Shown piece by piece: positions 28,901 to 36,989 of a DNA stretch of 64,000 nt. Made by a program: the position numbers and the translations under genes. The notes below the pieces were generated by a model, which was given only the letters and a program-made list of their open reading frames with translations, made no database searches and was not told the DNA's origin. Where the stretch lies: contig NC_004463.1 in NCBI RefSeq assembly GCF_000011365.1, positions 4,264,001 through 4,328,000 on the forward strand. Reading direction: 5' to 3'. How positions within the stretch are numbered: the stretch's first letter is position 1; every line of letters begins with the position of its first letter. The DNA is from Bradyrhizobium diazoefficiens USDA 110 (GTDB taxonomy: Bacteria; Pseudomonadota; Alphaproteobacteria; Rhizobiales; Xanthobacteraceae).

Positions 28901-29123
28901 CGACGCCGTTGATCTGCTCCTCGATCGGCGTCGCCACCGTCTCCGCGATCACCTTCGGATTGGCGCCGGGATAGGTCGCGCGCACGAGGACGGAGGGCGG
29001 CACCACGTCCGGGTATTCCGAGATCGGCATCGCGAACAGCGAGATGAGCCCTGCGAGGAAAATCAGGACCGACAGCACACCGGCAAAAATCGGACGATCG
29101 ATGAAGAATTTTGAGAGATTCAT
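25935..29123 (-). CDS. RND multidrug efflux permease (HAE1)
   Basis: A 1062-residue inner-membrane pump of the AcrB/MexB type, read from MNLSKFFIDRP at 29123; an in-frame codon 18 bases upstream is less likely. The proton-relay Asp pair lies in GIVVDDAIVVVENVERN, and two large periplasmic loops flank TM7. Inner repeats such as FVPLAFISGLTGQFYKQ are typical. It follows the adaptor gene on the same strand with a 160-bp gap occupied by a palindromic repeat. No outer-membrane channel gene is adjacent. Confidence 0.95.
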   Translation of the reverse strand: MNLSKFFIDRPIFAGVLSVLIFLAGLISLFAMPISEYPDVVPPSVLVRATYPGANPKVIAETVATPIEEQINGVEGMLYMSSQATTDGAMTLTVTFRLGTDPDKATQLVQNRVQQAEPRLPAVVRQLGIITKKSSPDLTMVVHLLSPNGRYDMTYLRNYAVLNVKDRLARIDGVGDVQLYGAGDYSMRVWVDPQKAAEHGLTASDIVKSIQAQNVEAAAGVVGSSPNVKGIDLQLSVNAEGRLANEEQFGDIVVKTGARGEVVRLRDVARIELGASEYGLRSLLDNKQAVAIPIFQAPGSNALQISDHVRATMAEIKKNMPEGVSYQIVYDPTQFVRSSIEAVIHTLLEAIALVVLVVILFLQTWRASIIPLLAVPVSIVGTFAVMHVFGFSINALSLFGLVLAIGIVVDDAIVVVENVERNIEAGLSPRDATYQAMREVSGPIIAIAMVLIAVFVPLAFISGLTGQFYKQFALTIAISTVISAVNSLTLSPALSALLLKGHNEPKDRLTIIMEKGLGWFFRGFNRAFTRSSENYSGTVTKVISGKAAVMGLYVVLVGLTAFLFQQVPSGFVPGQDKQYLVGFSRLPDGATLDRTEEVIRKMSDVALTQPGVESSVAFPGLSISGFTNSSNAGIVFSTLKPFDERKGAALSGNAIAAELNKKYAGIQEAFIAMFPPPPVNGLGTIGGFKLQIEDRAGLGYEALNEATKAFMAAMQKAPEIAGVFSSFQVNVPQLFADIDRTKALQLGVPVTEVFNTLQIYLGSYYVNDFNKFGRTYSVRVQADAPFRARADDIRQLKVRSSSGDMVPLSALLKIRQSAGPERAIRYNGFLSSDINAAAAPGFSSGQAQEVATRIAAEVLPPGFAFEWTDLTYQEFIAGNSGIWVFPLAILLVFLVLAALYESLTLPLSIIMIVPMGLLAAMFGVWLSKGDNNVFTQIGLIVLVGLSAKNAILIVEFARELEFAGRTPIRAAIEASRLRLRPILMTSMAFIMGVLPLVLSTGAGSEMRRAMGVAVFSGMIGVTVFGLFLTPVFYVLLRTVTGMKPLTHHGSDISAAPVQGLTH

Positions 29124-29166
29124 GGCTTTGCCCCTGGGCAATATCTTGCGGCTCTCCGGACAGCTC

Positions 29167-29282
29167 CACCGTCATTCCGGGGCGCGCGAAGCGCGAACCC
29201 GGAATCCGGAAGTGATGTGCTCGGAGTTTCGTAACTTCGAGATTCCGGGTTCGCGACTTCGTCGCGCCCCGGAATGACGGTG
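29167..29282. repeat. Long palindromic intergenic element inside the RND operon
   Basis: Two arms of about 40 bases (29167-29206 and 29241-29282) are near-complementary: one begins CACCGTCATTCCGGGG and the other ends CCCCGGAATGACGGTG. Each arm also contains its own small hairpin (CGCGAAGCGCG; CGCGACTTCGTCGCG). This is the form of dispersed palindromic repeats seen in Bradyrhizobium-like genomes. Placed between adaptor and permease it may modulate mRNA stability. Confidence 0.8.
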
Positions 29283-29283
29283 A

Positions 29284-30528
29284 TTAACGTTGCACCACGT
29301 CCTGGTTGCTGTGGTTGGATGCCGCTTGCTGCCCCCGCGCGCTCATCGCCGCGACCTCCGTCTTGAGGAGGGCGCCGGGACGCACGCGCTGCAGGCCGTT
29401 GACGACGATGCGGTCGCCGGGCTTCAGGCCCGCGGTGACGATGCGCAAGCCGTCGACCGCACCACCGAGCGTGATCGGACGGTAGACCGCGCGGCTGTCG
29501 TCACCGACCGCCATCACGAACTTCTTGTCCTGGTCGGTGCCGATCGCGCGCTCGTCGATCATCACCAGCGTCTGCTGCTTCGGCTGGCCCATGCGCACGC
29601 GGGCGAACTGGCCGGGGATCAGACGCCCGTCCTCGTTCCTGAACACCGCGCGGACACGGATGGTGCCGCTCTGGCCGTTGACCTGGTTGTCGATGAGCTG
29701 GATATGGCCTTTCGCCGAAAGGCCGCCTGAGGTCGCCATCTCCACCGGGATCTGGTCGAGATTGCCGCGCTTGCCGGAGGCGTCCGCGATCGAGTTCAGC
29801 GCATGCAGCACGACCTCTTCATCCGCATCGAAGGACGCGTAGATCGGATTGACGGAAACCAGCGAGGTCAGCACCGGGGAGGCGGTGCCGGCGGCAACGA
29901 GATTGCCGACGGTGACCTCGATCTTGCCGACGCGGCCGTCCACGGGCGCGCGCACTTCGGTGTAATCGAGATTGAGCTTCGCGGTCTGCAGCGTCGCTTC
30001 GGCCGCCTTGACGTTGGCGATGGCCTCGCGATTGGCGTTGTCGCGCTGGTCGTAGTCGCGCCGCGTGACGACCGCATTGCCGACGAGCTGCGCACCGCGC
30101 TCGAGCTCGCTCTGGGTGAACACCACGCGCGCCTTCGCCGCCTCGAGCTGGGCGTTGGCCTTGTCGACCTCGGCCGCGTAGGGCGCCGGATCGATCTTGA
30201 ACAGCACGTCGCCGGCTTTCACCAGCGCGCCTTCGGTGAAGTTGGTCGACAGGATCGCACCGGCCACGCGCGGACGAAGCTCGACGCGTTGGATGGCCTC
30301 GAGCCGGCCGGAGAAATCATCCCACAGCACGGTCGGCCGTGGCTCGATCATCGCGACCGTGACGGAGACGGCCTGCTCGGCCGCGGCAGCCGTTGCGGTC
30401 GCCTGCGCAGCACGAAAGTAATGGCCGGTCGCGATCGAACCGGCCACGGCGAGGGCGCCCACGATGGCGGCGCCGCCGAGAAGGCGGCGGATACGGCCAG
30501 GGCGAGAGGTATTTTGGGAGGGGGGCAT
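29284..30528 (-). CDS. RND efflux periplasmic adaptor (MFP)
   Basis: A 414-residue membrane-fusion protein with an N-terminal membrane anchor (about residues 16-33), half-motif VELRPRVAGAILSTNFTEGALVKAGDVLF, a coiled-coil hairpin (about 110-180), then LDYTEVRAPVDGRVGKIEVTVGNLV and a beta-barrel. It pairs with the downstream HAE1 permease and would contact an outer-membrane factor encoded elsewhere. A 16-bp palindrome just upstream is a likely operator for the divergent TetR regulator. Confidence 0.93.
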   Translation of the reverse strand: MPPSQNTSRPGRIRRLLGGAAIVGALAVAGSIATGHYFRAAQATATAAAAEQAVSVTVAMIEPRPTVLWDDFSGRLEAIQRVELRPRVAGAILSTNFTEGALVKAGDVLFKIDPAPYAAEVDKANAQLEAAKARVVFTQSELERGAQLVGNAVVTRRDYDQRDNANREAIANVKAAEATLQTAKLNLDYTEVRAPVDGRVGKIEVTVGNLVAAGTASPVLTSLVSVNPIYASFDADEEVVLHALNSIADASGKRGNLDQIPVEMATSGGLSAKGHIQLIDNQVNGQSGTIRVRAVFRNEDGRLIPGQFARVRMGQPKQQTLVMIDERAIGTDQDKKFVMAVGDDSRAVYRPITLGGAVDGLRIVTAGLKPGDRIVVNGLQRVRPGALLKTEVAAMSARGQQAASNHSNQDVVQR

Positions 30529-30544
30529 TTGCGCGCTCCAGATA

Positions 30545-30560
30545 TGTAGTGTTCACTACA
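30545..30560. promoter_or_regulatory. Probable TetR operator
   Basis: TGTAGTG and CACTACA form a perfect 7-bp inverted repeat with a TT spacer. It lies 17-32 bases before the adaptor start and in the divergent region facing the TetR gene, where an AcrR-like repressor would bind. Confidence 0.65.
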
Positions 30561-30729
30561 GATGTGGAGCTGGATACCGCAGCGCAAGATACTTATGTAC
30601 CGTTTGCTAAGAAAATTGTAGCCACTTACCGCAAGCATTGGAAGGCGGAAGAGAAAATAAAGCTAGAACAAATAGATAGGATTTGACGTTAAGCTTCACG
30701 CAGAACGTGAATTCCGAGGAGACAGGCAC

Positions 30730-31335
30730 ATGGGCATGGGACGCCCCCGGGAATTCGACGCCGAAACGGCGTTGGACCAAGCGATGGAAGTGTTCTGGCG
30801 CCACGGCTATGAGGGCGCCACCATCGCGCAGCTCACCGAAGCCATGGGCATCAATCCGCCCAGCCTCTACGCCTGTTTCGGCAACAAGGAAGGCCTGCTG
30901 AAGGCCGCGCTCGACCGCTACACCAAGCTGCGTAACGTCTGGATGGACGGCGTGGTCTCGGCGCCAACCGCCCGCGAGGTCGCCGAGCGGATGCTGATGG
31001 GCATCGCCGACAAGCAGACCGATCCCGCCAATCCGCCCGGATGCCTGCTCGTGCAGGGCGGCATCGCCTGCGACAGCGGCTCCGAGAATGTCCCCTTCGA
31101 ACTCGCCGCCCGCCGCGCTCAGAACGAAGATCAGCTCCGCGACCGTTTTGTTCGCGCCAAGGCGGAAGGTGATCTCAAGTCGAGCTCTGATCCCGCCGCG
31201 CTCGCGCGCTACGTCTCTGCGGTCTCCGTCGGCATGGGCGTGATGGCGTCTTCGGGCGCAGATCGCGAAGCGCTGCGGCAGGTGGCGAGCGTGGCCGTGC
31301 AGGCGGTCGAGGCGCAATCGGCCGGGAGAACGTGA
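30730..31335 (+). CDS. TetR-family repressor of RND pump
   Basis: A 201-residue regulator starting at ATG 30730 after GAGGAGAC. The N-terminal helix-turn-helix reads ATIAQLTEAMGINPPSLYACFGNKEGLL, and the C-terminal ligand domain has PPGCLLVQGG as in AcrR-related TetR_C subfamilies. Divergent from the RND operon across 201 bp that contain a clean palindrome, so local repression and probably autoregulation are expected. Confidence 0.9.
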   Translation: MGMGRPREFDAETALDQAMEVFWRHGYEGATIAQLTEAMGINPPSLYACFGNKEGLLKAALDRYTKLRNVWMDGVVSAPTAREVAERMLMGIADKQTDPANPPGCLLVQGGIACDSGSENVPFELAARRAQNEDQLRDRFVRAKAEGDLKSSSDPAALARYVSAVSVGMGVMASSGADREALRQVASVAVQAVEAQSAGRT

Positions 31336-31372
31336 CGGCTGCCAGCGTCGCCGGCTTCTGTCATCTCGTGGA

Positions 31373-32869
31373 CTACATGGCAGGGAGCGACGGCGGCGGG
31401 ACGAAGCCGCCGAACTCGCGCTCGATCAGCCCGGCCAGCGCAATCGTCGTGCGGTCCTCGAGGTAAGGCCCGATGATCTGGACGCCGATTGGCAAGCCCG
31501 TCGCCGTGCGCTCGATCGGAACGGCGGTCGCCGGCAGGCCGCAGGTCGATGCGGGATCAGCCCAGATGAAGCACGCATCGGAGTAGTTGTAGAGCTTTCC
31601 ATCGATGTCGAGCTGCCGAGCGTCGAACGGTTCGGACTGGTCGTGCGGAAAGGCCGGCACGGCGGCCGTCGGGTAGATCACCGCGTCGAACTCGCGGAAG
31701 AAGAGCTGCCACCGCTGCTGCAACTGCAGGCGGGCCGCATCGGTCGCCAGCCACTCACGATGGATCATGCCCCAGCCGCGGGCGCGCTCGGCCTGCAGGC
31801 TGCGGTCGTCCGGCGAGAGTGCGGCGGCAAGTCCTTGCGCCTCCGCGAGGGCGGCCGGTGTCAGGCGCGGACTTCGCGCGGCGTTGAGCAGCTTCATGTA
31901 GAGCCGCGCGGATTCTGCGAGATCGGGCAACGACGTGCTCGCGCGCGCGACCCCCGCGCCGGATCGTTCGAGCCGTTTCGCCAGCCGTCCGATCGCGGAA
32001 CGCACCGCGTCGCCCGTCGGCATCAGCGGATGGGTATCGATCACGAGGATCCTGAAATTCTTCAGCTGGTCATGTCGCGGCGCCGGCAGCGCAAGGCGAT
32101 AGCCGATCCCGTCGCGCGTCTCGTCGGGTCCGGCAATCACGTCGAGCGCCAGCGCAAGGTCGGAGGCAGTACGCGCCATCGGTCCAACGACAGCCAGATC
32201 GCCCTGGCCGGGGACGGGCGGCGCCGGCGGCAGGCTGTATCCGCGCAGCGGGACCAGGCCGAGGCTCGGCTTGTGTCCGAACACACCGCAGAAATGCGAG
32301 GGGACCCGGATCGATCCGCCGATATCCGAGCCGATCGAGAGCGGACCGAACCCCGCGGCCAGCGCCGCTCCGCATCCGCCCGAGGAGCCACCGGGCGACC
32401 GGCCGAGGTCCCACGGGTTGTTCGTCGTCCCGTGGATGTCGTTGTAGCTCTGGAAATCCCGCAGCCCGATCGGGATATTGGTCTTGCCGATGATGATCGC
32501 GCCCGCCGCCTTCAACCGCGAGACGACGAGGGCATCTTCCTCCGGCTTGAAATCCCTGAAATGTGGAAAGCCCCACGTGGTCGGCAGGCCGGCGACGTTG
32601 AACGGTTCTTTCAAGGTCACGGGGATGCCGAGCAATGGCTGGCGCTCGCCGCGGCCAAGCGCGGCGTCGGCAGCGCGCGCGGCGTCCTTTGCGCGATCGA
32701 AATCGCGCACGATGACGGCATTGATCTTGCCGTCCAGGGCCTCGATGCGCGCGATCGTATGCGCGAGCAGCTCCGACGCCGAGATCTTGCGGGCGTGCAG
32801 GGCGCCCAGAAGAACGCTGATTGAGCCGTAGTCCAAGTCATCGGCATCTGCGGTCATCACGAACTCCAT
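31373..32869 (-). CDS. Amidase (amidase signature family)
   Basis: A 498-residue amidase. The Ser-cisSer-Lys triad is visible: Lys87 (TLKEPF), Ser162 in SPGGSSGG, and Ser186 in GSDIGGSIR, with the 24-residue spacing between the serines as in FAAH. It hydrolyses carboxamides to acid and ammonia; specificity is not predictable. It is downstream of the GntR/ALDH/MFS genes on the same strand, separated by a 357-bp repeat-bearing gap, so co-transcription is uncertain. ATG 32857 is an alternative start. Confidence 0.92.
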   Translation of the reverse strand: MEFVMTADADDLDYGSISVLLGALHARKISASELLAHTIARIEALDGKINAVIVRDFDRAKDAARAADAALGRGERQPLLGIPVTLKEPFNVAGLPTTWGFPHFRDFKPEEDALVVSRLKAAGAIIIGKTNIPIGLRDFQSYNDIHGTTNNPWDLGRSPGGSSGGCGAALAAGFGPLSIGSDIGGSIRVPSHFCGVFGHKPSLGLVPLRGYSLPPAPPVPGQGDLAVVGPMARTASDLALALDVIAGPDETRDGIGYRLALPAPRHDQLKNFRILVIDTHPLMPTGDAVRSAIGRLAKRLERSGAGVARASTSLPDLAESARLYMKLLNAARSPRLTPAALAEAQGLAAALSPDDRSLQAERARGWGMIHREWLATDAARLQLQQRWQLFFREFDAVIYPTAAVPAFPHDQSEPFDARQLDIDGKLYNYSDACFIWADPASTCGLPATAVPIERTATGLPIGVQIIGPYLEDRTTIALAGLIEREFGGFVPPPSLPAM

Positions 32870-33030
32870 TGCATCTCATCGTCTCGGCGAGCCGATCCGG
32901 GGATGGAACATGCAATGTTGGGAGCGTGATGAGGAGGCAGCGCAACGGGAACCAGATCTGCCCGCCGGTCGGGGCGGGGGCTGGTCGCATTTGGGAGCCA
33001 GGAGACTGCCGGACGAACTCGGCCTGCATG

Positions 33031-33140
33031 GTTCGAGACGCCCGCTTTGGCGGGCTCCTCACCATGAGGGGCAGACATCCCGCCGCAAAACGCGATCTCA
33101 TCCTGAGGGCCCGCCGTAGGCGGGCGTCTCGAAGGATGGG
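33031..33140. repeat. Palindromic repeat block between amidase and MFS genes
   Basis: Two related hairpin-forming units face each other: GAGACGCCCGC ... GCGGGCTCCTC (33036-33063) and GGGCCCGCC ... GGCGGGCGTCTC (33109-33132), with CATCC/GGATG pairs around the second. The rest of the 32870-33226 gap shows no gene. This is another form of dispersed palindromic repeat. Confidence 0.65.
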
Positions 33141-33226
33141 CCGCGGGCGAGCTTCCCGCCACGCCTTCTTATGCGATCGTCCCGACGTCGATGCCGGGGC
33201 GCCCGCAGACCAGCGAACAGTGATGC

Positions 33227-34594
33227 TCAGGAAGCTTCCTTGAGCACCGGCGAAGCCGATTCCTCGGCCTTGAGCTCCTCGAGGCTGCGATGCCGCGGCT
33301 CGATGCCGAGCGCCCAGACCGTGATGATCTGCACCACCAGCAGTCCGATCATCAGCGCCATCACGCCGGCCACGCCGCGCGTCTCGAACAGCGACACCAC
33401 GAGGAATGGTGTGACGATCGTGGCGCCGCGCCCGAGCGTGTTGACGATGCCCGAAGCGCGCAGGCGGACCTCGGTCGGAAACAGCTCGGGGATGTAGATG
33501 CCGAACAGAAGCGCGACCAGGACGTAGATCGGCACCGTCAGCGCAAAGCCCACGGCCGGCAGCAGGATCGGATCGGAGATCATGGGGTAGAGGACGCCGA
33601 GCGCCACTGCGATCAGCGACGCGCCGATGATGGTCGGCTTCCTGCCCCAGCGGTCGGCGGTCAATGCGCCGATCGCCGCGCCGACGGGAGCGCCGATCGC
33701 CATCAGCAGCGAGTAGCCGAACGAGGTTGCGATCGAGAGCCCTTGCTTGACGAAGAACACCGGGAGCCAGGTCACGAAGCCATAGAGCAGGGTGTTGATC
33801 GTGATCAGGCAGACGGCGCCGACGATCATCCGCGACAGCAAGGGAGCAGTGAACAGCGTGCCGAGATCGGGGGACACTGGGGCCGGTGCCGTAGCTGCGG
33901 GAGGAGGCAAGGGCTGGCCTTGCGCCGCCTCCTTCTCGATGGCCTGCATCAGCGTTTCCGCTTCAGCGGTGCGACCGACCGCTTCCAGCCAGCGCGGGGA
34001 TTCCGGCAACGACTTGCGCATGTACCAGACGACGAGCGCACCGACGCCGCCGAGCACGAACATGGAGCGCCAGCCGAACTGCGGCACGAGTACCGATGCG
34101 ACCAGCAGGGCGACCGGCAAGCCGGTGACGACGCAGACGGCCGTGAAGCCGAGCCATTTTCCGCGGGTGCGCGCGGGCACGAATTCCGTCATCGTCGAAT
34201 AGCCGACGACATTCTCCGCCCCTAAGCCGACCCCCATCACGAAGCGGCAGGCAATGAGGAAGGCCATGTTCGGCGAGAACGCGGCGGCGAGGGAAGCGAT
34301 GCCGAAAAGCAGCAAATTGAATTGATAGGTGAAGCGGCGTCCGTAGCGGTCGCCGAGGAATCCGGTGCCGAACGATCCCAGCATCATGCCGACGAACGTC
34401 GCGGAGATGAAAGCCGCGTTCTGGGCGAGCGTCGAAAAGCCGGTCTTCAGCGTCACGCTGAGCACGGTCCCGGCGATGTAGATGTCGAAGCCGTCGAAAA
34501 ACATGCCGATGCCGATCAGCAGCATGATGCGGCGGTGGAATGGCCCGACCGGCAGCCGATCAAGACGGCCGCCTGCGTTCACCGATGTCGACAT
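33227..34594 (-). CDS. MFS transporter, aromatic acid/sugar-acid symporter type
   Basis: A 455-residue, twelve-helix MFS protein from ATG 34594, five bases after GGGAGAG. The frame runs far upstream antisense to the dehydrogenase gene, but that part is not coding. DGFDIYIAGTVLS in TM1 and GFLGDRYGRRFTYQ in loop 2-3 match the AAHS/NiaP-type symporters that take up aromatic acids or related anions. It follows the aldehyde dehydrogenase and is probably the uptake component of that unit. Confidence 0.9.
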   Translation of the reverse strand: MSTSVNAGGRLDRLPVGPFHRRIMLLIGIGMFFDGFDIYIAGTVLSVTLKTGFSTLAQNAAFISATFVGMMLGSFGTGFLGDRYGRRFTYQFNLLLFGIASLAAAFSPNMAFLIACRFVMGVGLGAENVVGYSTMTEFVPARTRGKWLGFTAVCVVTGLPVALLVASVLVPQFGWRSMFVLGGVGALVVWYMRKSLPESPRWLEAVGRTAEAETLMQAIEKEAAQGQPLPPPAATAPAPVSPDLGTLFTAPLLSRMIVGAVCLITINTLLYGFVTWLPVFFVKQGLSIATSFGYSLLMAIGAPVGAAIGALTADRWGRKPTIIGASLIAVALGVLYPMISDPILLPAVGFALTVPIYVLVALLFGIYIPELFPTEVRLRASGIVNTLGRGATIVTPFLVVSLFETRGVAGVMALMIGLLVVQIITVWALGIEPRHRSLEELKAEESASPVLKEAS

Positions 34595-34668
34595 TGACGC
34601 TCTCCCTTGACTGTTATCCCCGTTGATGCGGCCCACCTTCTCTGGGCGGTCTGCCGCTTGCAGTTTGG

Positions 34669-36198
34669 CTAGTTCAGTCGCTTCTGATTGGCCGTGTCGC
34701 GATACCAGTCGAACGGCTGCTCGTGGGTCGCGACCATCACGCTCTTGGTGTTGAAATGGTCGTTGAAGCTTTCGGTGCCGCATTCGCGGCCGATGCCGGA
34801 ATCGTCGACGCCGCCCCAGGGCGAGGCCGGATCGAGCCGATGGTGATCGTTGATCCAGACGATGCCGGCCTTGACCGAGGCGGCGACACGATGCGCACGG
34901 GCGACGTCGCGCGTGCGGATGGCTGCGGCGAGGCCGAAGGGCGAGTCGTTGGCAAGCCGGAGCGCGTCGGCCTCGTCCTTGAACGGCGTTACCGACGTGA
35001 AGGGACCAAACACCTCCTCCTGGAAGATGCGCATGTCGGATGTGACGTCGGCGAAGACCGTCGGCTCGACGAAATAGCCGTTGTCGTGGCCCGGCACCTT
35101 CGCGGCAACACCGCCGGTGACGAGACGCGCGCCGTCTTCGTGACCGTAGCCCGCGTAGGTGAGAACGCGGTCGCGCTGCCGGGCGGAGATCACGGGGCCC
35201 ATTTGGGTGCTCGCATCGAAGGGATCGCCGACGCGGATCGTGCGGGTCTTGGCCTGCAGCTTCTCGACGAACTCGTCGTAGATCGAGGCCTGGACGATGT
35301 GGCGCGAGGCGCAGACGCAGGTCTGGCCGGCGCCGATGAAGGCGCCGAATGCGGCGTAGTTGACGGCGCGGTCGACGTCGAAATCGTCGAACACCATCAC
35401 CGGCGTCTTGCCGCCGAGCTCCATGGTCTGGTGCGCGAACACTCTCGCGGCTGCGCTGCCGGCGATGCGGCCGGCCTCGGTGCCGCCGGTCAAGACCAGC
35501 TTGTCGATGTCGCCGTGCTCGGCCAGCATCTTGCCGGCGCTCTGGCCGTGACCCAGCACGATATTGAAGACACCCGGCGGAAGGCCGGCTTCGGTGAAGA
35601 TCTGCGCGAGCTTCAAGGTCGTCAGCGGCGTATATTCGGACGGCTTGACCACGGTGACGCATCCGGTCGCCAGCACCACGGCCAGCGACTTGCACAGGAT
35701 CATCAGCGGATGGTTGAAGGGCGTGCAGTTGGCGACGATGCCGATCGGCGTGCGAAGCGTGTAGTTCAGATACGCGCCTTCCACGGGGATCACGGAGTCG
35801 CGGCGCGCCAGCGCAACGCCCGCAAAGTAGCGAAAGAAATCGGGCAGGCGGGAGAGCTGCGCGCGGGTCTCGTTGACCGGGCGGCCGTTGTTGAGGGTTT
35901 CCAGCCGGTACAGGCTGTCGAGATTGGCCTCGAAGGCATCGGCGAGCTTGTTGACCAGTCTGGCACGGGCGCGCGTATCCATGCCGCCCCAGGCCTTGCC
36001 TTCGAACGCGGCGCGCGCGCTCTTCATGGCGCGGTCGATGTCCTCGGCAGTTGAATTGGGAATGCGGGCAATGACGTCGCCGGTCGCGGGGTTGCGCACG
36101 TCGAGCATCGCGCCGTTGCCGGCTTCGACTTCACGTCCGTCGATGAAATTGCCGTGGGTTTCGACGTCGATCGACGCAGGTTTTGAAGGAATGTTCAT
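34669..36198 (-). CDS. NAD(P)-dependent aldehyde dehydrogenase
   Basis: A 509-residue enzyme with the general base Glu260 (MELGGK) and the nucleophile Cys294 (GAGQTCVCAS); TPFNHPLMI and VTVVKPSEYTP line the cofactor site. It oxidises an aldehyde to its acid. The start overlaps the stop of the GntR gene (ATGA), so regulator and enzyme are translationally coupled, and the MFS gene follows 74 bp later. The substrate is probably imported by that MFS protein. Confidence 0.94.
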   Translation of the reverse strand: MNIPSKPASIDVETHGNFIDGREVEAGNGAMLDVRNPATGDVIARIPNSTAEDIDRAMKSARAAFEGKAWGGMDTRARARLVNKLADAFEANLDSLYRLETLNNGRPVNETRAQLSRLPDFFRYFAGVALARRDSVIPVEGAYLNYTLRTPIGIVANCTPFNHPLMILCKSLAVVLATGCVTVVKPSEYTPLTTLKLAQIFTEAGLPPGVFNIVLGHGQSAGKMLAEHGDIDKLVLTGGTEAGRIAGSAAARVFAHQTMELGGKTPVMVFDDFDVDRAVNYAAFGAFIGAGQTCVCASRHIVQASIYDEFVEKLQAKTRTIRVGDPFDASTQMGPVISARQRDRVLTYAGYGHEDGARLVTGGVAAKVPGHDNGYFVEPTVFADVTSDMRIFQEEVFGPFTSVTPFKDEADALRLANDSPFGLAAAIRTRDVARAHRVAASVKAGIVWINDHHRLDPASPWGGVDDSGIGRECGTESFNDHFNTKSVMVATHEQPFDWYRDTANQKRLN

Positions 36199-36848
36199 GA
36201 TGACCTCTCCTCGACGATGACGGCGTTGCGCTTGAGCGCCGGCAGAACGCGTTTTTCGGTGGCCCCGATATGAGCCTTGATGATGCGCGCCGCGGTTCGC
36301 GTCTCGCGGCTCTGCATGGCGTCGATCAGGGCGACGTGCTCGGCGACGAGCTTCGCGGGGTCGTGCCCCCTAAGGTTGGAGATGCTGACGCGGACCAGCC
36401 GGTCGGCCTGGCCGATCAGGTCGCACAGCGCCGTCGCCATCCGGCGATTGCCGGACGCATGCGCCAGCGCGGAGTGGAAGGCGCGATTGTAGGCGATGAA
36501 GTCCTCGTGGTTGCCGGCGAAGCGGCGAAATTCATCGAGCGATTTCAGGACACTGTCGGGCGCGCTCTCGATCGCCTCGGCAACGCAGGCCGGCTCCAGC
36601 GCAAGACGGAAGCGCAGGAGGTCGCGGGCGTCCGCCAGCGAGATCGGCGTGACCCGGTAGCCCTGGCGCGGCTGCACTGTCACGAGATGCTCGCGCTGCA
36701 GGCGCAGAAGCGCATCCCGGACCGGTTGCCGGCTCACTTCATAGCGCTCGGCAAGGTCCTGTTCGCGCATTTCATCGCCCGGCGCGAAGCGACAAGCTAA
36801 AATATCAGACCTGAGACGGTCGTAGATATTCTCGCGCAAAAGTATCAT
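36195..36848 (-). CDS. GntR-family (FCD/FadR) regulator
   Basis: A 217-residue regulator with an N-terminal winged helix (REQDLAERYEVSRQPVRDALLRL) and a C-terminal FCD domain with the metal/ligand residues FxxYNRAFHSALAHAS and EHVALIDAM. First gene of the ALDH/MFS unit. An inverted repeat 22-41 bases before its start is a candidate operator, so autoregulation by a pathway intermediate is likely. Confidence 0.92.
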   Translation of the reverse strand: MILLRENIYDRLRSDILACRFAPGDEMREQDLAERYEVSRQPVRDALLRLQREHLVTVQPRQGYRVTPISLADARDLLRFRLALEPACVAEAIESAPDSVLKSLDEFRRFAGNHEDFIAYNRAFHSALAHASGNRRMATALCDLIGQADRLVRVSISNLRGHDPAKLVAEHVALIDAMQSRETRTAARIIKAHIGATEKRVLPALKRNAVIVEERSS

Positions 36849-36869
36849 AGGTTCGGTCTCCTTGGCATT

Positions 36870-36889
36870 AATATCTCAATCGTGATATT
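36870..36889. promoter_or_regulatory. Candidate GntR operator
   Basis: AATATC and GATATT flank an 8-base spacer in the AT-rich gap just upstream of the GntR start. FCD regulators commonly bind short palindromes at this position. Confidence 0.5.
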
Positions 36890-36989
36890 TCACGTCAAGG
36901 GCCAAATGCTTGAATTCCCTGACAGTTGATTTATCAATCAGCGCCTCCGCGGCGCGCCAACGACCGACGAAGTGAGGGAAAGACCGGAC

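Noticed and set aside
34595..35695. N-terminal extension of the MFS frame to an apparent 822 codons
   Set aside because: The extension is antisense-direction sequence out of frame with the aldehyde dehydrogenase gene and is low-complexity; the true start has GGGAGAG at 34594.
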